Shown: in pieces, positions 56,133 through 64,000 of the stretch
How the letters are laid out: each line of letters starts with the position of its first letter
How positions within the stretch are numbered: the stretch's first letter is position 1
Assembly (NCBI GenBank): GCA_902575965.1
Contig: CACGTM010000002.1
Coordinates: 1 to 64,000 of the forward strand
Source: an uncultured Alphaproteobacteria bacterium
Lineage (GTDB): Bacteria > Pseudomonadota > Alphaproteobacteria > Rhodospirillales > Rhodospirillaceae
DNA length: 64,000 bases
Reading direction: 5' to 3'
Notes under the pieces: model-generated
The model's input: the letters and a program-made list of their open reading frames with translations, nothing else
Told to the model about the DNA's origin: nothing
Databases searched by the model: none
Made by a program: the position numbers and the translations under genes

Positions 56133-57371
56133 ATGCAAACTTACATATTTAATTTTTCATCTATACAAGAAGCTTTCTCAGTAAGGAATTTTTTTATATA
56201 TACAGTTGGCAATGCCACATCTCTCATTGGTATGTGGGCTCAGAGACTATCTGTTGGCTGGTTAATTTGGGATCTGACAGAATCAGCGGCATGGTTAGGA
56301 GCCATTGCAATGGCAGAGTTCCTTCCTATACTTTTTTTGACACCTTTTGGTGGAGTAATTGCTGACAGGTACAATAGACTATCAATCGCTAAAATTGCTC
56401 AGATAGTAGTTTGTTTAATATCATTAGTATTGTGCATATTAACCTTCTTGAACCAAATCACCCCCTTCATTCTTATTCTTATCATGCTGATTGCAGGAAC
56501 TACAAATGCCCTAAACCAAGCATCAAGAGTTTCTCTTGTAGTAAATATGGTCTCAAGAAAACTTATGACACCAGCCATTGCAATTAATTCTGTGATTTTT
56601 AACCTCGCAAGAATAGTTGGCCCTGCAATAGGTGGCCTGCTTATATCAACCACTAGTGTCTCTTGGGCTTTTTTATTTAGTACCATTACTTTCATTATAT
56701 TATTGTTTGCCCTAAATATGATTCTAATGCCCAAGGAAACTAATAAAGAGGGGAATAATCAATTTCAGATTAATGATTTATATAAAGGAATTACTTTCAT
56801 AACTAATAATAATTCAGTTTTCATTATAGTTTTAATAACAGGAGTAAACTCTATATTAGCAAGACCAATAATTGAATTACTCCCTGGCTTCAGTGATACA
56901 GTATTCAATTCTGGACCACAGGGTTTAGCAATACTAACATCTTCTATGGGAATTGGTGCTATTATCTCATCTATATGGTTAGCCCAAAGAGGAACCCTTA
57001 ATGGTCTATCTAATATTGTCTTCATTGGCGTTCTTATTAATAGTATTGCTATCATTTTATTCTCTCTCAGCGCAGATTTATTTACCGGAGCAATATTATT
57101 GGGTATATCAGGCTTCACTCAAGCTTGTACCGGGACAGGCACCCAAACCTTAATTCAATCCTTTGTACCTGATAGTTTAAGAGGAAGAGTCATGAGTGTT
57201 TGGTTGGTTATTGGGAGAGGGGGGCCCGCATTTGGTGCATTAATCATTGGTATTGTTGCAGAGTTCATAGGCTTTCCACTTCCAATAATGGCGGGAGGAT
57301 TCTTGACTGCCTTAGTGCTAATTAAATATCTATCATATAAGAATTCAGTAGCACTTGCTTTGGAAACATAG
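56133..57371 (+). CDS. MFS transporter (MFS_3/EntS-like)
   Basis: A 412 aa transporter with 11-12 transmembrane segments, starting FFIYTVGNATSLIGMWAQRLSVGWLIWD (two parts), with the loop DRYNRLSIAKI in the first half and IVGPAIGGLLIS; the second half carries SLRGRVMSVWLVIGRGGPAFG. The group resembles enterobactin exporter EntS and macrolide exporters. The substrate is unknown. It converges on the TauD-like gene with 12 bp between stops, so any tie to the polysaccharide operon is only by position. Confidence 0.88.
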   Translation: MQTYIFNFSSIQEAFSVRNFFIYTVGNATSLIGMWAQRLSVGWLIWDLTESAAWLGAIAMAEFLPILFLTPFGGVIADRYNRLSIAKIAQIVVCLISLVLCILTFLNQITPFILILIMLIAGTTNALNQASRVSLVVNMVSRKLMTPAIAINSVIFNLARIVGPAIGGLLISTTSVSWAFLFSTITFIILLFALNMILMPKETNKEGNNQFQINDLYKGITFITNNNSVFIIVLITGVNSILARPIIELLPGFSDTVFNSGPQGLAILTSSMGIGAIISSIWLAQRGTLNGLSNIVFIGVLINSIAIILFSLSADLFTGAILLGISGFTQACTGTGTQTLIQSFVPDSLRGRVMSVWLVIGRGGPAFGALIIGIVAEFIGFPLPIMAGGFLTALVLIKYLSYKNSVALALET

Positions 57372-57383
57372 CCTAAATCAAAA

Positions 57384-58233
57384 CTAATATGAAGAAACAG
57401 TAGTTCTATACATGTGCCTGACATACATGTCATTAAAAGGTGTCGCACGATGCATTAGGCAACGATTGTCCCAAAAGACTAAGTCATTTCTTTTCCACTT
57501 ATACCTGTAAATAACTGAGGGATGTGTTGCGCAAGAAAAAAGATAGTTAAGAAGAATATGTCCCGCATTAGACTCATGATCTATTATATGATTTGTAAAA
57601 CCTGGATTAGCATAAAGGCATTTTTTATTTGTTTCAGGATGTCTAATTATTAATGGGTGCTCGGTTACCACAAGCTTACTCTTTTGTTTTTCAGTCAGTG
57701 GTATTCTTTTGCTATCTTTTCTTTTTTGTAACTTATCATAGTTAAAACTATGAGCAGCTTTAAGGTTTTCTAAAAAAGATATGATATTTTTATTTATAAG
57801 ATTCAGTGCAAGGTACTGATTGGCAAATAATGTATCACCTCCAATAGGTGGAGTTTCAATACAATAAAGAAGGGACCCCATTGGAGGTGTTTTTCCATAG
57901 CTTACATCAGAATGCCAATATCGACCTGCATCCTCTATACCTAGTGCTTCTCCAAAATGATTTTTTTTTATTTGAAACAACAAGAACCTCTGGAAAATTT
58001 TCTAATAAATATTGCTTAAGAATATGCTTTTCAAGGACACCCCAATTCTTTGAAAATTCAACAAGATTATTTGGCTCCAACTTCTGATCACGAAAGACAA
58101 GAAAGCAATTATCAAGAAGAGCATTATTTAAGACACTGAACTCTGTTTTACTAACTTTAATTTTACAATCAAAATTTATTACTTCTGCTCCGCATGGTGC
58201 ATCAAAAGGGTTAATTTCAAAAGAATTATTCAT
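57384..58233 (-). pseudogene. TauD/TfdA-type 2-oxoglutarate oxygenase, frame broken
   Basis: An Fe(II)/2-oxoglutarate dioxygenase of the taurine dioxygenase family. The iron-binding HxD is in RYWHSDVSYG, the distal His in CLMHRATPF and the 2-oxoglutarate Arg in RHMYRTTVSSY. The frame breaks at a run of nine T (plus strand 57961-57969); with eight, VVSNKKNHFGEALG reads through for 282 aa (849 nt after removing one base). Both halves are otherwise intact. It is the last gene of the amidino-sugar operon, 25 nt after the serine-acetyltransferase-like gene. The substrate is unknown. Confidence 0.85.
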
Positions 58234-58258
58234 TTTATTAGCAATCCTTCAGGTGTTG

Positions 58259-58947
58259 TTAATTATTAAAAATATCTTTAACTACACTTCTTTTTGTATG
58301 CTTTAATACTAAGTTAGGGTGTTGTCCAAAAACTAAAGAGTCTTTTTGTATATTCTCTGAAATGATTACAGTTCCCAAAGAAATAAAACAATTATCTGAT
58401 ACAATAGTTTTACCAATAACTTTACTACCACTAAACATAACCACACCTTTTCCAAAGGATGGCGCATTACAATTTAAATCTGAACCAACTGATACATTAT
58501 GATATGCGCAGAAGTAGTCATTATAATGTGCCCGACCCAAAACTGTGCCAACAGGATGAACTAATAAGAAAATGTCAGGCATTTTAACTTCATAAAAGAT
58601 ATCAACACTATGAAGCGACTTATTCAAGGCATAGATTTTTTCTGCTAAGTACTGAGGTCCATTTTCATTAAAATAGTATTACATAGAAAATATAGAAAAA
58701 TAGCGTGTTGGTCGGTATTGAGATGGGAATATTTATATTGTCCGTTACTATAAAATCCTTTAATACGAAGATGGACAAAACACCACCTAAGCCTCTCAAG
58801 TGCCTTTCCTACATAAGGCTTTAAAACATTATGATCTATTTGGTACTTATCTGGAAAGAGATAATTCAACTGAGATGAAATATACAAAGCAAGATCTTCT
58901 TCAGCTAAAGATGTTGTAAAGATTTCCTTATTAATTATTTTTGACAT
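58259..58947 (-). pseudogene. Serine acetyltransferase-like hexapeptide protein, frame broken
   Basis: A left-handed beta-helix acetyltransferase like those next to surface-polysaccharide genes. The first part ends with FLYFLCNTI and the second continues with NENGPQYLAEKIYALNKSLHSVDIFYEV (two parts), then IFLLVHPVGTVLGRAHYNDYF and hexapeptide turns. The frame breaks near 58670-58673, in a short A4 run: one added base makes a 229 aa protein (690 nt). It resembles serine O-acetyltransferase but may acetylate a sugar. It starts 14 nt after the HisF-like gene and is followed by the oxygenase gene. Confidence 0.8.
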
Positions 58948-58961
58948 ATTTTATCTCTGAA

Positions 58962-59738
58962 TTAGTTCCTGCTATTCTTACTTGCCCTGACATTAACACC
59001 ATTGGAATATAAATGAGAACGTAATTTAATTGGGCTATGGTCCGTAAATAAAAATAAAGAAGATATTGCTAGTGCAGATGCCCCTGCATTAAGGGCATCA
59101 ACACAATGCTGGATTCCCCCACATCCACCAGAAATGACCAGAGGAATATCAAGTTTACTATCAAGTTCCTTTATCATTTTTAAATCATAACCATTCATAT
59201 TACCATCACGCTCTATTGAGGTGAGTAATACTTCTCCACAGAAGGAATCTTGCATTTTCAAAGCCCAGTCTATTGGGTTATGCTTAGTCCTATCTCTGCC
59301 GCCATTAATAAAAACTCTATGAACACCATCCTTAATCTGCGCATAATCAATAGATATAGTTATGCACTGATCTCCAAATGTTTTAGCTGCCTCGTTAACA
59401 AAATTTGGATTAATAACTGCTTGAGAGTTAATGACGATTTTGTCAGCACCTGCTCGTAATAATAAGTTAATATCCTCTAAACTTTTTATACCTCCGCCAA
59501 CTGTTAAAGGCATGAATACTTCTTCACTTATTGTTTTGATAATTTCAAGTACCTTACTCTTTGATTCATCACTTGGCACGATATCGAGAATAATAAACTC
59601 ATCCGCTCCGTAATCATTATAAATTTTAGCAGTCGATACCGGGTTTCCTGCCATTCTTTTATCGTTAAAGAAGCTCTTATACTTAACAAGACTTCCATTA
59701 TTTAATAAAAATTTTGGGATGATACGTTTTTTTAACAT
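58962..59738 (-). CDS. HisF-like cyclase subunit for amidino-sugar synthesis
   Basis: A 258 aa TIM barrel, HisF family. The N-terminus reads MLKKRIIPKFLLNNGSLVK, lacking the PCLDV Asp that acts as general acid-base in histidine HisF, while the second Asp (ITISIDYAQ) remains; GGGIKSLEDI and SGGCGGIQHC are the phosphate sites. This pattern fits the WbuZ/PseA-linked paralogue that channels ammonia to a sugar amidotransferase. ATG 59738 is used; a TTG at 59756 would overlap the HisH gene. It is the third gene of the operon, 5 nt after hisH. Confidence 0.88.
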   Translation of the reverse strand: MLKKRIIPKFLLNNGSLVKYKSFFNDKRMAGNPVSTAKIYNDYGADEFIILDIVPSDESKSKVLEIIKTISEEVFMPLTVGGGIKSLEDINLLLRAGADKIVINSQAVINPNFVNEAAKTFGDQCITISIDYAQIKDGVHRVFINGGRDRTKHNPIDWALKMQDSFCGEVLLTSIERDGNMNGYDLKMIKELDSKLDIPLVISGGCGGIQHCVDALNAGASALAISSLFLFTDHSPIKLRSHLYSNGVNVRASKNSRN

Positions 59739-59743
59739 TAAAT

Positions 59744-60370
59744 CTAAGGGGCCCAATTAACAAAGTTTTTTAACAGTTCGATACCTGCATCTTGACTCTT
59801 TTCTGGATGAAATTGTGTTGCAATTATGTTGTCCCATGCAATACCTGCAGTGAAATTTATTCCGTAATTACAAGATGCAAGTATCTTTTCACTCTCATTA
59901 ATTTGCATAAAGAAACTATGTACAAAATAAAACACAAGCATTTCGTCACTAAAACCTCTAAAAATAGGGTGCTTAGAACAAAGATTAATTTGGTTCCAAC
60001 CCATATGAGGTATTTTTAAGCATTCTGGTCCTTTTTCTAATTTTGTTACTTTGGCATCAACCCAGCCTAAGCCCTTATGCTCGCCATGTTCAAATCCAAC
60101 AGATGAAAGAACCTGCATCCCTACACAAACTCCTAAGAATGGCTTGCCTCTTTTTATAACTTGCTCATTAAGAACTTCGTCCAACCCGTATGCTCTTATA
60201 GAACTCATTGCATCTCCATAAGCACCAACACCAGGAAGGATAATATGGGAACAATTATTAATTTCTGCATGATCTTTGGTAACAACAGAGTCAACACCAA
60301 TATAATCTAGAGCATTATAGACTGATCTAACATTTCCTTTTCCGTAATCAATGATTGATACAGACTTCAT
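59744..60370 (-). CDS. HisH-like glutamine amidotransferase
   Basis: A 208 aa class I glutaminase. Catalytic Cys in GVCVGMQVLSS, His in ATQFHPEKSQ and Glu two residues on; NxGN-type start IIDYGKGNVRSVYNALDYIG. Paired with the HisF-like barrel it releases ammonia from glutamine. The start is ATG 60370 (MKSVSIIDYG); a reading from 60439 runs into the previous gene. It is the second gene of the operon, 11 nt after the amidotransferase. Histidine HisH is the alternative, unlikely beside the sugar gene. Confidence 0.9.
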   Translation of the reverse strand: MKSVSIIDYGKGNVRSVYNALDYIGVDSVVTKDHAEINNCSHIILPGVGAYGDAMSSIRAYGLDEVLNEQVIKRGKPFLGVCVGMQVLSSVGFEHGEHKGLGWVDAKVTKLEKGPECLKIPHMGWNQINLCSKHPIFRGFSDEMLVFYFVHSFFMQINESEKILASCNYGINFTAGIAWDNIIATQFHPEKSQDAGIELLKNFVNWAP

Positions 60371-60381
60371 AATTAAATCAA

Positions 60382-61554
60382 CTACCCACCAATTTTTGTT
60401 GATGGACGGTGGGGCCAAGGGACTTTTGTACGATCCCACTTGTCCATATCTGGCATTTTTTTACTGTCTTCAATATTGTTTGGCTGAAATCTGTGAGGAT
60501 CAACTTGATGCTCCATAGCAATCTCAAGAAATTCTTCCTCAGTTAAATGAAGATACTCTAAAAAAATATCTAGTGAAACAGGTCTTTTCCCATCATATTT
60601 TTTTTCTAATTCTTCTCCATTTTCACGAGTCATACGCCCGTTTCTGATTTCAATATTAGCAAGATGATTTGTCCTACCAAATCCCCTTTTTATAAACTTT
60701 AAATAATCTCGAACACCCTGCATATGGCATTCTATTTTTTCATAATCAAACTCAGGCGGAATACCTTCAACTTGCTCTCCCTCCCAACCTAGCTCATCCT
60801 TTATTATGTTAACTTGCTTCCTAGTATCCCACTTAATATAATTACCCAAACAAACTGACCTGCACCCAAGTGCTCTTAGTTCTTTTCTTGGCGGGTAAGA
60901 GAATGGATATAAGTCTCTTTTACTAACACGACCATTTAGAAATTCATACATGTCATCTGAGGTCATGCCCAGGTTCATTGCCCTATTAAACCTTTTTTCA
61001 TCCACCTCCTCCATTTCTTCATAAGTGTAGAAGCTTTGGTACTCAGCTAGACTCTCTCCCCAAAATAGTAGTGGTGTTGAATATCTAAGAGCGACTTGCA
61101 TTGTATGCGCATATATTCCTGTATGACAATGCCAACAAAAGTCTCCTCTCCTTTTTAGGCTTTCAAGCATTAACTCTCTAACAACGTGCCATGAAGGTGT
61201 AAATTGAACTACGTCCACGCCAAGCAATTTAAACGTTCTTTTATTATTTTTTTCTAACGTTGGCCTATAAAAACCATGATCAAATCTAACTACAAGAGGC
61301 TTTAATTTAAGCTCTCTGACAATGTACCACAATTGATATGTTGAGTCCTTTCCGCCAGAGAATGGGACTATACAATCATATAACCCTTTATCCTTATAAA
61401 GCATTACCAGTTCATCTAGCTGACGACGTCTATCAACCCAATCTACTTTCTCTTCCTTATATTCAATTTGTTTACAAACTGAACATGTGCCTTGTGAGTC
61501 GAATGTTGTCGCCTCTGCAGTTTCTGGTAAAAGGCAATTTGAACAGGATCTCAT
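60382..61554 (-). CDS. N-acetyl sugar amidotransferase (WbuX/PseA type)
   Basis: A 390 aa PP-loop ATPase. The N-terminus holds zinc-type pairs CSNC and CSVC, then the ATP loop PFSGGKDSTYQLW, a WHCHTG motif and FWGESLAEYQS. This family converts an N-acetyl to an acetamidino group on sugars such as pseudaminic acid, legionaminic acid or 2-acetamido-2-deoxy sugars, using ammonia from the HisH/HisF pair next door. The start is ATG 61554. It leads a five-gene minus-strand operon. The exact sugar is not readable. Confidence 0.9.
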   Translation of the reverse strand: MRSCSNCLLPETAEATTFDSQGTCSVCKQIEYKEEKVDWVDRRRQLDELVMLYKDKGLYDCIVPFSGGKDSTYQLWYIVRELKLKPLVVRFDHGFYRPTLEKNNKRTFKLLGVDVVQFTPSWHVVRELMLESLKRRGDFCWHCHTGIYAHTMQVALRYSTPLLFWGESLAEYQSFYTYEEMEEVDEKRFNRAMNLGMTSDDMYEFLNGRVSKRDLYPFSYPPRKELRALGCRSVCLGNYIKWDTRKQVNIIKDELGWEGEQVEGIPPEFDYEKIECHMQGVRDYLKFIKRGFGRTNHLANIEIRNGRMTRENGEELEKKYDGKRPVSLDIFLEYLHLTEEEFLEIAMEHQVDPHRFQPNNIEDSKKMPDMDKWDRTKVPWPHRPSTKIGG

Positions 61555-61703
61555 AAATCATACCTTGCTAAATAATCTTAAACTCAATAATTTATTTTAT
61601 CACGTTTACCCTGATTTATCGATAATTCACTTTTTTTATTTGGATATGTTATTATTTTATAATCTACGATATTTTTTTATAATTAATTGCAAAGGTTGAG
61701 AAA
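61555..61703. other. Divergent gap between the amidino-sugar operon and the glycosyltransferase gene
   Basis: 149 bp of very A+T-rich sequence between two outward-facing genes; it must hold both promoters. I see no strong hairpin, palindrome or obvious -35/-10 pair. AAAGG before the TTG at 61704 could be the weak ribosome-binding site. Confidence 0.35.
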
Positions 61704-62684
61704 TTGCAAGGATCTTTACCAAATATTTCTATAATAATACCTCTATATAATGAAGAAGAAAATATTGAGCCTCTAATAAATGAACTTTCTAGTGCGTTGC
61801 GTGATATTTGTACACCGAAAAAACAAAGTTACGAAGTTATACTAATTAATGACGGATCTAGTGACAATACTTCTGAAAAACTTCAAACCCTGTGTCCTAA
61901 TGAAGATAGTTGGAAAACCATAAATTTCTCAAAGAACAGAGGTCAGACACAGGCCATTATGGCCGGAATTGACCATTCCTGTGGTGAAATAATTGTTCCG
62001 ATGGATGGTGATCTTCAAAATGACCCAAATGACATAAAAATCCTTTTAGATGCAATAGATGAAGGCTATGAAGTTGCATCAGGATGGAGAAAAAATAGGA
62101 AAGATGTTTTTTGGACAAAGGTACTCCCTTCTAGAATAGCGAACTGGCTCATTTCATGGATTTCTGGCGTAAAACTAAAAGACTATGGTTGCACTCTCAA
62201 AGCCTATAAAAAAAGCGTTCTTGGAGGATTTCGTCTTTATGGTGAAATGCATCGTTTTGTTCCAATCTATGCAGACTGGCAAGGTGCAAGGATCAAGGAA
62301 GTTGAGGTAAACCATCGGCCACGTATAAATGGAAAGTCTAATTATGGCCTTAGAAGAATTTTTAAGGTTTTATTAGACCTACTAGTTGTAAAATTCCTTA
62401 CCCAATATGATGGCAAACCAATTTATATGTTTGGAATAGCCGGTTTTAGTTTTTTTACTATTTCTTTTTTTGCAGGTGTATGGGCAGTATATCTGAAATT
62501 TTTTGATAACACGCCATTTATTTCGACACCCCTTCCTTTACTATTTACATTAGGTTTTATAACTGGGGTTATTTGTATCTTGATGGGACTCCTTGCTGAA
62601 GTTCTGATTAGAATCTACTATGAATCTTTAAATAAAAAACAGTACATAATAGATGATGAGCATAAAAAGAAAGGTGCCTTATGA
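61704..62684 (+). CDS. Polyprenyl-phosphate glycosyltransferase (GT2, ArnC/GtrB-like)
   Basis: A 326 aa glycosyltransferase. GT2 start PNISIIIPLYNEEENIEPL, the DXD-like metal site in VPMDGDLQNDP, the INDGSSDNTSE motif and a conserved RNRG-like FSKNRGQTQAIMAGID. Two C-terminal transmembrane segments (about 235-260 and 270-300) anchor it, as in enzymes that move a sugar onto undecaprenyl phosphate at the inner membrane. No ATG is available near the N-terminus; TTG 61704 fits best. It is divergent from the amidino-sugar operon and upstream of the asnB-like gene. Confidence 0.9.
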   Translation: MQGSLPNISIIIPLYNEEENIEPLINELSSALRDICTPKKQSYEVILINDGSSDNTSEKLQTLCPNEDSWKTINFSKNRGQTQAIMAGIDHSCGEIIVPMDGDLQNDPNDIKILLDAIDEGYEVASGWRKNRKDVFWTKVLPSRIANWLISWISGVKLKDYGCTLKAYKKSVLGGFRLYGEMHRFVPIYADWQGARIKEVEVNHRPRINGKSNYGLRRIFKVLLDLLVVKFLTQYDGKPIYMFGIAGFSFFTISFFAGVWAVYLKFFDNTPFISTPLPLLFTLGFITGVICILMGLLAEVLIRIYYESLNKKQYIIDDEHKKKGAL

Positions 62685-62715
62685 AACTAACTTCAAATAT
62701 TTCTGAAATATAGAT

Positions 62716-64000
62716 ATGTGTGGCTTAACAGGGTTTATTGGCTCTGGTGATGAAAAAGTTCTTCAGCACATGACTGGGCTATTAACACACAGAGGGCCTG
62801 ATAGCTCTGGTTACTACATTGATGATGTAAATAAAATATTCATTGGACATCGTCGTCTAGAGGTTATTGATGTTTTAAACGGTTCTCAACCTATGCTAGA
62901 CGAAAAAAAAGATATTTGTGTAGTTTATAATGGTGAAATTTATAATCATAAAAAATTAAGAAAAGAACTAGAGTCTTTTGGACATAGATTTAAAACAAGT
63001 CATTCAGATACAGAAGTAATTCTTCATGGCTGGAAGCACTGGGGTAAGAGAATTTTAGAAAAAATTGATGGCATGTTTTCCATAGCTATATATGATAAGA
63101 AGCAGCAAACCTTTTTTTTAGCCAGGGATAGGTTTGGTGAAAAGCCATTGTATTATTCTAAAAAAAGAAACACACTTGCATTTAGCTCAGAAATTAAACC
63201 ATTGCTTGAACATCCTGAATATAAACAGGCATCCTTTTCATCAATTGCATTACAAAAGTATTTTGCGCATGGATTCTTTCCTTCTCCTCATACTCCTTTT
63301 TCTGAGGTATATAAACTTCCGCCTGGCCATCTTCTAAAAGTTGATTTAAGAGACTTGTCCATTGAGCTAAGTCATTATTGGAAATTTGAAATATGCTACG
63401 ACAATGATAAGGATTTCAAAGAAAATGATTTAATAGAAGAGTTAGAAGCACTTCTGTTTAGGTCTGTATCTGATCGCTTAGAGTCTGATGTACCCCTAGG
63501 ATTATTTCTCTCAGGCGGGATTGACTCGAGTTCTATTCTTGCATGTGCCTCTTTAAAATCAAGCGAGAAAAAAATAAAGACGTTCTCAATTGGCTTTTTA
63601 GATAAAAGCTATGATGAAACTAAATATGCTATTCAAGTTGCAGAACATTTTCAAACAGATCATAAAATTAAATATTGCGATATTAATTACCAAAGAAACG
63701 AAATCATTGATCTTTTATCAAACCTTGACGAACCAATAGGCGACCCTTCTATTTACCCTACATATCAACTTTGTAAACTTGCAAAGGAAGAGACAACTGT
63801 AGTTCTCTCTGGTGATGGAGGGGACGAACTATTTGCAGGCTATGATCCATTTAAAGTCTTAAGATATGCTGAAATTTATAACAGAATAGTGCCAAATGTC
63901 TTACATGCTGGGATACAAAAATTTACTAATTTATTGCCTATTTCAGACAAAAATATGAGTTTAGACTTTATTTTGAGAAGAGGTTTTAGAAGCCTAAAAA
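62716..64000 (+). CDS. asnB: Asparagine synthetase-type amidotransferase (3' end outside the window)
   Basis: An open frame from ATG 62716 to the right edge, at least 428 codons. It starts MCGLTGFIG with the N-terminal nucleophile Cys2 of the glutaminase domain, then HRGPDSSGYY, YNGEIYNHK, and the synthetase PP-loop LFLSGGIDSSSILA and SGDGGDELFAGY. Such AsnB-type enzymes in polysaccharide regions may amidate uronic acids, besides making asparagine. It lies 31 bp after the glycosyltransferase, probably co-transcribed. A 10-codon frame between them is not a gene. Confidence 0.92.
   Translation, partial: MCGLTGFIGSGDEKVLQHMTGLLTHRGPDSSGYYIDDVNKIFIGHRRLEVIDVLNGSQPMLDEKKDICVVYNGEIYNHKKLRKELESFGHRFKTSHSDTEVILHGWKHWGKRILEKIDGMFSIAIYDKKQQTFFLARDRFGEKPLYYSKKRNTLAFSSEIKPLLEHPEYKQASFSSIALQKYFAHGFFPSPHTPFSEVYKLPPGHLLKVDLRDLSIELSHYWKFEICYDNDKDFKENDLIEELEALLFRSVSDRLESDVPLGLFLSGGIDSSSILACASLKSSEKKIKTFSIGFLDKSYDETKYAIQVAEHFQTDHKIKYCDINYQRNEIIDLLSNLDEPIGDPSIYPTYQLCKLAKEETTVVLSGDGGDELFAGYDPFKVLRYAEIYNRIVPNVLHAGIQKFTNLLPISDKNMSLDFILRRGFRSLK

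Noticed and set aside
59744-60370. HisH/HisF pair as histidine biosynthesis genes
   Set aside because: No other his gene is nearby, the HisF paralogue lacks the first catalytic Asp, and a sugar amidotransferase leads the operon.
62681-62713. 10-codon ATG...TAG frame overlapping the glycosyltransferase stop
   Set aside because: Too short, no ribosome-binding site of its own, and simply lies between two real genes.

Overview
The window looks like a chromosomal segment of a low-GC, probably marine, alphaproteobacterium. The evidence is the gene order dnaA - rpsT - enoyl-CoA hydratase - mutM - ubiE - ubiB - coaBC - dut, a CarD regulator beside the ferredoxin fdxA, a Suv3-like helicase overlapping an S4-domain protein, a System I (Ccm) cytochrome c maturation cluster, TRAP transport, a TonB receptor, and heat-shock promoters of the CTTG-N18-C..ATAT type. 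Base composition is strongly A+T rich and intergenic gaps are short. I cannot name the genus from sequence alone, and no phage, insertion sequence or CRISPR array is visible.

Layout. 1-6.2 kb: the end of ftsY, a NUDIX hydrolase, secA, argJ-mutT-cinA-like gene, tRNA-Leu(UAA). 6.3-8.5 kb: an orphan lipoprotein, a small heat-shock gene with what looks like a ROSE-type RNA thermometer, and a Tat-exported DUF1838 protein. 8.6-13.1 kb: a TRAP transporter (dctQM facing dctP) and a cystathionine beta-lyase. 13.1-17.6 kb: a TonB-dependent receptor, a strong terminator and an orphan extracytoplasmic solute-binding protein. 17.6-24.8 kb: a possible EpmC-like metalloprotein, carD, fdxA, a TerB-like gene, the S4 protein/helicase pair and htpG. 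24.8-35.8 kb: acnA, then ccmABCDEFGHI-sco1-ycgN in one direction. 35.8-46.8 kb, mainly minus strand: pbp1a, gyrB, recF, dnaN, dnaA, an A+T-rich gap that is a candidate origin, rpsT, enoyl-CoA hydratase, a small exported protein and mutM. 46.9-54.8 kb, plus strand: ubiE, ubiB, coaBC, dut, moeB/thiF, rlmN (frameshifted), argG, enoyl-CoA hydratase. 54.8-57.4 kb: folD-yggT and an MFS exporter. 57.4-64 kb: surface polysaccharide genes.

The most distinctive region is the minus-strand operon at 61.55-57.38 kb: an N-acetyl-sugar amidotransferase, a HisH-type glutaminase and a HisF-type ammonia-channel partner (the set that makes acetamidino sugars for O-antigen or flagellin), followed with 14-25 nt gaps by a serine-acetyltransferase-like left-handed beta-helix protein and a TauD-type 2-oxoglutarate oxygenase. 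Divergent from it are an ArnC/GtrB-like glycosyltransferase and an AsnB-type amidotransferase cut by the window end. The last two operon genes, and rlmN elsewhere, each carry a single-base frame break, two of them in A8/A9 runs. These may be sequencing errors, true decay or slippage sites.

The best regulatory candidate is the leader of the small heat-shock gene: a CTTG-like/CTATAT promoter, two hairpins and a final hairpin in which UCGCU faces the Shine-Dalgarno AGGA, the arrangement known from ROSE thermometers.
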